Assembly: GCA_023423415.1 (NCBI GenBank)
Contig: JAFAFP010000185.1
Location: 1-18,318, forward strand
Length of the DNA: 18,318 nt
Direction: 5' to 3'
DNA from: Pseudomonadota bacterium
Lineage (GTDB): Bacteria > Pseudomonadota > Alphaproteobacteria > Rhizobiales > Xanthobacteraceae
The translations under genes and the position numbers were made by a program. This document shows, one piece after another, positions 14,591 to 18,318 of the stretch. Each line of letters opens with the position of its first letter. The stretch's first letter is position 1. A model generated the notes under the pieces. It saw only the letters and a list, made by a program, of their open reading frames with translations. It searched no databases and was not told the origin of the DNA.

Positions 14591-16060
14591 TTATGGTGGG
14601 GAACGCAGTGCGCTGAGTTCGTCGCGTCCGTTGATGACGCTTTTTGCAATTCCGTAATAAATTAGCGGTTCGTACTGACCTTTGATAACCGCTACGGGTT
14701 GCGTCAGGCGTACGTCCATGTCCTTCAGGGCCGCGGTGTTGCGGTCAATAACGCCAACGATAGTGCTCGGTGGCCAGCGCAGCACAGCCGCTGGCAGAAG
14801 AATGACGAGCATGAGCAGGGCGGCCGGAATGACGAGGTGCTGTTGCGATGGCTGCTGCATCCGTCCGAGGATTGCATAGATCAAGGCAACCAGTAGCGCA
14901 GGACGCGCCGCAGCGAGTATTCGTCCTGCGGAGTGACCCCAGAAGAACATGCTTTGTTCGGGGGTGGCAAAATAGTTCCCGATGATCGTGAGCAGCAGAA
15001 AACCTATCCATCCAACGATCAGCAGGATCGCGTCCGCGGCGGATGGGTGCAAAGGTTGCAGCGCGCTTTGCATGCGCTGCCATAGTTCGGTGCCGCGGGC
15101 GTGGAAATCCGGCAGCCAAAACCGGATGATCAATGCAGCGCATGCCGCAAGAGTTAGAAGCAGCAGTAGCGTGATTGGCCCCTTGGCTCCGACGACATCC
15201 CATAATCTTTCGCGTACGACGAAAATCGTAACCGCTGCAGCGATAGGCAGCATGACACGTGGAGCCAGCAGGGCGCGTGGGCGCTGCAACACATCAAGGC
15301 CGGTCACGATCACGAGAAACAGGCCAGCGTAGCTCTGGTGTAGGAAGGCCATCGGCAAAAACAGCCAATAGGCGAGCGCTATCCGCCCTTGCCACCGCAA
15401 AATGAATGTCGTCAGCAAAAGCAGGACGAAAGCGCTGCGGGGACCGGCGCCAAACAGAAATGTCGAATTGCCGGGATCGATCAGAAGGCGAGCGGTACGG
15501 ATAGCAATATCGAACGGATTGGGAAACACACCCGGTTCAGCATCAATCAAACGGAGTCCTGCGCCGACGTTGATGAAGCCCTCCAACACCGTGATGACAC
15601 CCACGATCGCCACTGTTGCAAGTAACCGTTGGTCACGCGCGAGCGCCAGGGCAAAAAGCAGTACCAGCAACGCAGCGCTGCTGAGCAGCATAGAGGTTAT
15701 TGATGCGGCAAGCGCAGTTCGATGCGCGAAAGACGAGTCCCGAAGTGTTGTCTCGCCGAGTGCATTGAAGACAAGCTGGTTCACATAGGACGCGCCAGCA
15801 TAGTTGTTCTTGTAGTTGTATCGCAGATCGTAACGTACGCCTCGGATCGGGGTATCGCCGCGTTCGCGCACAACTGCGCTGAAATCCTCAACGATTGTGT
15901 CAAAGCGAGCCGGGTCGGAGAACCGGCTCGCCAATGCAGCTAGATAAAGCTGATCGTCGTTTGGCTCCAACCAGCTCCGCTGATGACTAGCATGAGCGAC
16001 AATGGCTGCTGTTATTAGCAGGAGCCCGAGGAGGAGTGTCGTGAGATATCTTTGAGGCAA
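14591..16060 (-). CDS. Polytopic membrane protein, possible GT-C-type glycosyltransferase
   Basis: This 489-residue protein has about ten or more hydrophobic segments. The first (5-24) is followed by a roughly 90-residue outer loop containing EPNDDQLYLAALA (32-44), then helices from about 113 onward and a soluble C-terminal tail of about 60 residues ending near DELSALRSPP. An acidic pair (Asp35-Asp36) in the first outer loop is how GT-C enzymes, which use polyprenyl-linked sugars on the outer face, place their catalytic residue. I know no specific family match, so this is an architectural call. The start is TTG 16060, supported by GAGGG four bases upstream; the next in-frame Met is near residue 124, beyond the DD pair. 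A polymerase, flippase or other membrane protein is possible. Confidence 0.65.
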   Translation of the reverse strand: MPQRYLTTLLLGLLLITAAIVAHASHQRSWLEPNDDQLYLAALASRFSDPARFDTIVEDFSAVVRERGDTPIRGVRYDLRYNYKNNYAGASYVNQLVFNALGETTLRDSSFAHRTALAASITSMLLSSAALLVLLFALALARDQRLLATVAIVGVITVLEGFINVGAGLRLIDAEPGVFPNPFDIAIRTARLLIDPGNSTFLFGAGPRSAFVLLLLTTFILRWQGRIALAYWLFLPMAFLHQSYAGLFLVIVTGLDVLQRPRALLAPRVMLPIAAAVTIFVVRERLWDVVGAKGPITLLLLLTLAACAALIIRFWLPDFHARGTELWQRMQSALQPLHPSAADAILLIVGWIGFLLLTIIGNYFATPEQSMFFWGHSAGRILAAARPALLVALIYAILGRMQQPSQQHLVIPAALLMLVILLPAAVLRWPPSTIVGVIDRNTAALKDMDVRLTQPVAVIKGQYEPLIYYGIAKSVINGRDELSALRSPP

Positions 16061-16272
16061 CGCGCCCTCGATTTGCCAGTGGTACGCCTGATGGCATGCA
16101 GAAATGAAGGATCTTACGCGGACCCACCAAGTGATTAATTCAAATCCCCGGGCCCGCCATCTTTGAGGCCGCTTTATAACGACCGGGTAACCGCTGGCGC
16201 GTGAGAAAGGCCGGCCTCGCTGTCCGTCCGAGCGGGCACCGGCTTCCTTTGCTCATGCGACAGAGCCCGTCG

Positions 16273-17124
16273 TTAATGCCCATCCGAGATGAGCAACGGC
16301 GTGCCCTTCCGGCTGTATTTTTCCATCTTCATGGAGAGATCGGGATGGGGAGCATACTGGATCATCAGGACGACACGGCGGCCACTTCGGCACCGGCTTC
16401 CGTAGTGCAGGCACTGCGACGTGTCGACGAACGCACCCGTTCCGGACGAGCCCGTGAGATGGACCAGGTCGTCTTTAGTGATCCGCGAAAATACCGTTTC
16501 GTCGTCCACGCGGCCGCCTTGCCGCCGCTCAAAAGCACGACTTGTGTCAGACGAGATGAATGTGAACGGGCCGTTGTCGTCGCCGACGTCGTTCACATTG
16601 ATGAAGCACTTCACTTGCGTCAGATCGTTCGTGTCGAAGTGAAACATCTGGCTCGAAATCTGTGACGTGTTCTCCTCGCTGACATACACGCCCACAGATC
16701 TCAGCTTTGGATACGTTCCGAGATAGGCGGCCGCTGCTTCGAACATGGCCGGGTGATTGGCCAATGCCATGATCTCTTCGCAATTCTCGATGTCGTCAGC
16801 CGTCATGATGTTCATGAAGAAACGCTTCTTCGCGTCCTTCACCGAAATCTCATCCCGCTTGGATTCGTATAACTGAGCAGCCTCTGCGACGGCGCTGCCC
16901 ACTTCCGGGAGGAAGTTTTTGTCGAAGATGAAATAGCCTTTCGCGCGGTCGATTGTTTTCGCGTATTGCGAAGATCGACGGATGTCTTCGGCCCGTTTCT
17001 TCCGTTCGCGCCATTCCTTGAAGTTGCCTGCCACGCGGCGTGCGCGGATCAAGCGGTAAATCGGATCAGACGGCAATCCGATCTTTTCCGACAGCTGGAG
17101 CAACCGCAGGTCCAAACTGCGCAT
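16273..17124 (-). CDS. Phytanoyl-CoA dioxygenase-like Fe(II)/2-oxoglutarate oxygenase
   Basis: The 283-residue protein has a double-stranded beta-helix core. MFHFDTND (160-167) supplies the HxD metal ligands His162 and Asp164, CLHYGSRCRSGRR (238-250) the distal His240 and a 2-oxoglutarate-binding Arg (246, 249 or 250). NVNDVGDDNGPFTFI (177-191) is the typical PhyH segment between them. The first 60 residues are helical and basic (FKEWRERKKRAEDIRR). PhyH relatives hydroxylate lipids, sugars and small metabolites; in this locus a glycan or lipid substrate is likely. ATG 17124 is shown. A TTG at 17136, five bases after AGGGGGG, has the better ribosome binding site and would add four residues. 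The open frame to 17370 crosses a candidate promoter and is not used. Confidence 0.85.
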   Translation of the reverse strand: MRSLDLRLLQLSEKIGLPSDPIYRLIRARRVAGNFKEWRERKKRAEDIRRSSQYAKTIDRAKGYFIFDKNFLPEVGSAVAEAAQLYESKRDEISVKDAKKRFFMNIMTADDIENCEEIMALANHPAMFEAAAAYLGTYPKLRSVGVYVSEENTSQISSQMFHFDTNDLTQVKCFINVNDVGDDNGPFTFISSDTSRAFERRQGGRVDDETVFSRITKDDLVHLTGSSGTGAFVDTSQCLHYGSRCRSGRRVVLMIQYAPHPDLSMKMEKYSRKGTPLLISDGH

Positions 17125-17186
17125 GGAAATGTTCAACGGAGCCCCCCTGAATTCGTCTATGTTGAGAAATCTACGAAATGGAATGG

Positions 17187-17203
17187 ATGGTCGGGGCGAC
17201 CAT
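17187..17203. promoter_or_regulatory. Perfect inverted repeat over the oxygenase promoter, possible operator
   Basis: ATGGTCG-GGG-CGACCAT is a perfect seven-pair inverted repeat with a three-base spacer. It overlaps the candidate -10 box and the likely transcription start of the oxygenase gene, a position typical of repressor sites. No regulator gene is adjacent. Confidence 0.35.
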
Positions 17204-17227
17204 ATCGCCGGACCAAGGGCAAGCCAA
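17199..17227 (-). promoter_or_regulatory. Candidate promoter of the oxygenase gene
   Basis: On the minus strand TTGGCT (17222-17227) and TATGGT (17199-17204) are 17 bases apart, each four of six matches to consensus. Transcription would start near 17192, about 55-68 bases before the oxygenase start, which agrees with the short start choice. Confidence 0.35.
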
Positions 17228-17555
17228 GGTAGAATGGGGTTCTTGGCGCATGGGCAGATGATCTGCTGCTCCGAAACGGCTCCGATGCGCGATTGCGTTA
17301 ACGACCTGAGGAAAATCAAGGGTTTGCGCAGGTCGTGCGCAACGCCCGGCACGCCAGATGCATCGGTCACTCAGGGACTGTGCCCGACGGTTAACGCGGT
17401 GGCCGCAGCATGGGAGCCCGCACTATTCGTTCCAGGTTCCGGATCAGTCGTTCCCTCCGCGAGCTGCCGTGTTGTCACCCTGGCTGGTGTCACGACGGCT
17501 TTGTCCTCGCGTCGCACTGACGTCTGAGGGGCCACGGTGGTGGCCGGCTTTGTCC

Positions 17556-17591
17556 AAAAACGCAAAAAGCCGGCGCGATGGCCGCGCCGGC
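17556..17591 (-). terminator. Rho-independent terminator of the Bug/TctC receptor gene
   Basis: Read on the minus strand, GCCGGCGCG and CGCGCCGGC form a perfect nine-pair GC stem with a five-base loop (17569-17591), followed directly by TTTTT, then GCG and another TTTTT (17556-17568). It begins 29 bases after the receptor stop codon. Stem, loop and T-run all fit an intrinsic terminator. Confidence 0.88.
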
Positions 17592-17620
17592 GTTGCTGTG
17601 TCGAGCTTGGCTTGTGGCCG

Positions 17621-18318
17621 TTACTTGATCGCGCCGATCGCCTTTGCTGCAGCCGTGACGCGGTTGCGCTGATCGTCGATCTCGGCCGCGAAATCGGCAG
17701 CCTTGCCGGGCCGAACCACCTGGCCGGTGGCTGTCAGCTTCGCCGCGATTGCGGGATCGCCCGCCGCTTCGACGAAGTCGGCAGAGATACGGTCACGCAA
17801 CTCCGGAGTGATCTTGCGCGGACCGAACAGGCCGACCAGGCCATCCAGCGTCAGCGACGGAAAACCGGCTTCGGCCACGGTCGGAACATTCGGCAGTTGC
17901 GGTGCGCGTTCCTTGTTCATGAGCGCCAGCACCTTCACCTTGCCGGCTTCGACCTGCGGCCGCATGATCGCGTAGGCTGCGCCGTAGATCTGGATGCGGC
18001 CTTCTGCGAGATCGTTCAGCGCCTGTACGCCGTCCTTGTAGGGCACCTTGGTCACGTCGATGCCCGCGTCCTTCACAAAGCCGGAGAAGACGAAATCGAC
18101 CGCGCCGGTGGTGCCGGCATAGTTAAGGCTGCCCGGCTTTTCCTTCGCCAGCTTCACAAAGTCGGCGAGCGTGTTGACATTCAGCGTCGCCGGCACGCCG
18201 ATCGCGATCAGCGTGTTGGTGGCGCGCGCAATCGGAACCAGATCGGCGGGCTCGTAAGGCAGCTTGGCGTGCAGGATCGGGTGCGCTGTGAAGGTCGAGG
18301 TCGGCGCCATGAACAGGG
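17621..18318 (-). CDS. Bug/TctC-family tripartite tricarboxylate receptor, C-terminal part
   Basis: The last 232 or so residues of a periplasmic solute-binding protein of the tripartite tricarboxylate transporter class. Family members are about 320 residues, so the N-terminus with its signal peptide lies outside the window. The ATG at 18310 is internal: the frame stays open to the edge and the residues before it (LF) continue the family pattern. Recognisable segments are YEPADLVPIARA, the ligand-contact VNTLADFVKLAKEKPGSLNY, VPYKDGVQALNDLAEGRIQI, and the C-terminal VPTVAEAGFPSL. Bug proteins bind small carboxylates or aromatic acids; the ligand is unknown. It may be an orphan receptor, as most Bug genes are. 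A strong terminator follows. Confidence 0.9.
   Translation of the reverse strand, partial: LFMAPTSTFTAHPILHAKLPYEPADLVPIARATNTLIAIGVPATLNVNTLADFVKLAKEKPGSLNYAGTTGAVDFVFSGFVKDAGIDVTKVPYKDGVQALNDLAEGRIQIYGAAYAIMRPQVEAGKVKVLALMNKERAPQLPNVPTVAEAGFPSLTLDGLVGLFGPRKITPELRDRISADFVEAAGDPAIAAKLTATGQVVRPGKAADFAAEIDDQRNRVTAAAKAIGAIK

Larger units (their letters stand above)
17137..17555. other. Intergenic region between oxygenase gene and receptor terminator
   Basis: About 420 bp without a supportable gene. A short minus-strand frame at 17371-17565 (64 residues) is low-complexity and lacks a ribosome binding site. The oxygenase promoter candidate and its dyad are at 17187-17227. The rest shows no repeat, RNA gene or further signal I can support. 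Confidence 0.5.

Noticed and set aside
17371..17565. Minus-strand 64-codon frame between the oxygenase and receptor genes
   Set aside because: Low-complexity Thr/Ala/Pro-rich product, no ribosome binding site, overlaps the T-run of the receptor terminator.
1..18318. CRISPR arrays, insertion sequences, integrases
   Set aside because: No regularly spaced direct repeats, transposase or recombinase motifs were seen on either strand.

Overview
The window looks like chromosomal DNA of a GC-rich alphaproteobacterium of the order Hyphomicrobiales, most likely near Bradyrhizobium, Afipia or Pseudolabrys. This rests on a DUF3551-type small secreted cysteine protein, a Bug/TctC solute receptor, a long Sua5-type threonylcarbamoyl-AMP synthase, and intergenic palindromes built on GCGAAGGCG or GCGTAAGCG cores. 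It is an inference from family content; no marker gene here fixes the genus.

Left part (1-8119) is mostly metabolic and housekeeping. It holds a class A flavoprotein hydroxylase (minus) and, divergent from it, a DUF3551 small secreted protein (plus). Next comes a minus-strand operon: tsaC, then a secreted protein of unknown function, then an FAD-linked D-2-hydroxyacid dehydrogenase. A tRNA-Pro(CGG) with its own promoter follows, then methionine aminopeptidase, a small tail-anchored membrane protein, and an LLM-class flavin oxidoreductase.

Right part (8477-17124) is a surface-glycan or glycolipid locus. A plus-strand operon with 3-bp or overlapping junctions encodes an asparagine-synthase-like amidotransferase, a polyprenyl-phosphate-type GT2 glycosyltransferase with two C-terminal membrane helices, a SAM methyltransferase, and a polytopic protein of the LPG-synthase-TM family (PF03706). 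Next come two divergent SAM methyltransferases, a 489-residue polytopic protein with an acidic DD pair in its first outer loop (GT-C-like), and a phytanoyl-CoA-dioxygenase-like Fe(II)/2-oxoglutarate oxygenase. I read the GT2, PF03706 protein and GT-C-like protein as a possible lipid-linked sugar pathway: charge the carrier, move it across the membrane, transfer the sugar outside. The layout resembles GtrABS but with a different flippase candidate. The amidotransferase, three methyltransferases and oxygenase would decorate the glycan or lipid. This is the most interesting part of the window, and its function is a hypothesis.

The right edge holds the C-terminal part of a Bug/TctC periplasmic receptor with a clear intrinsic terminator. 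No CRISPR array, insertion sequence, integrase or rRNA was seen.
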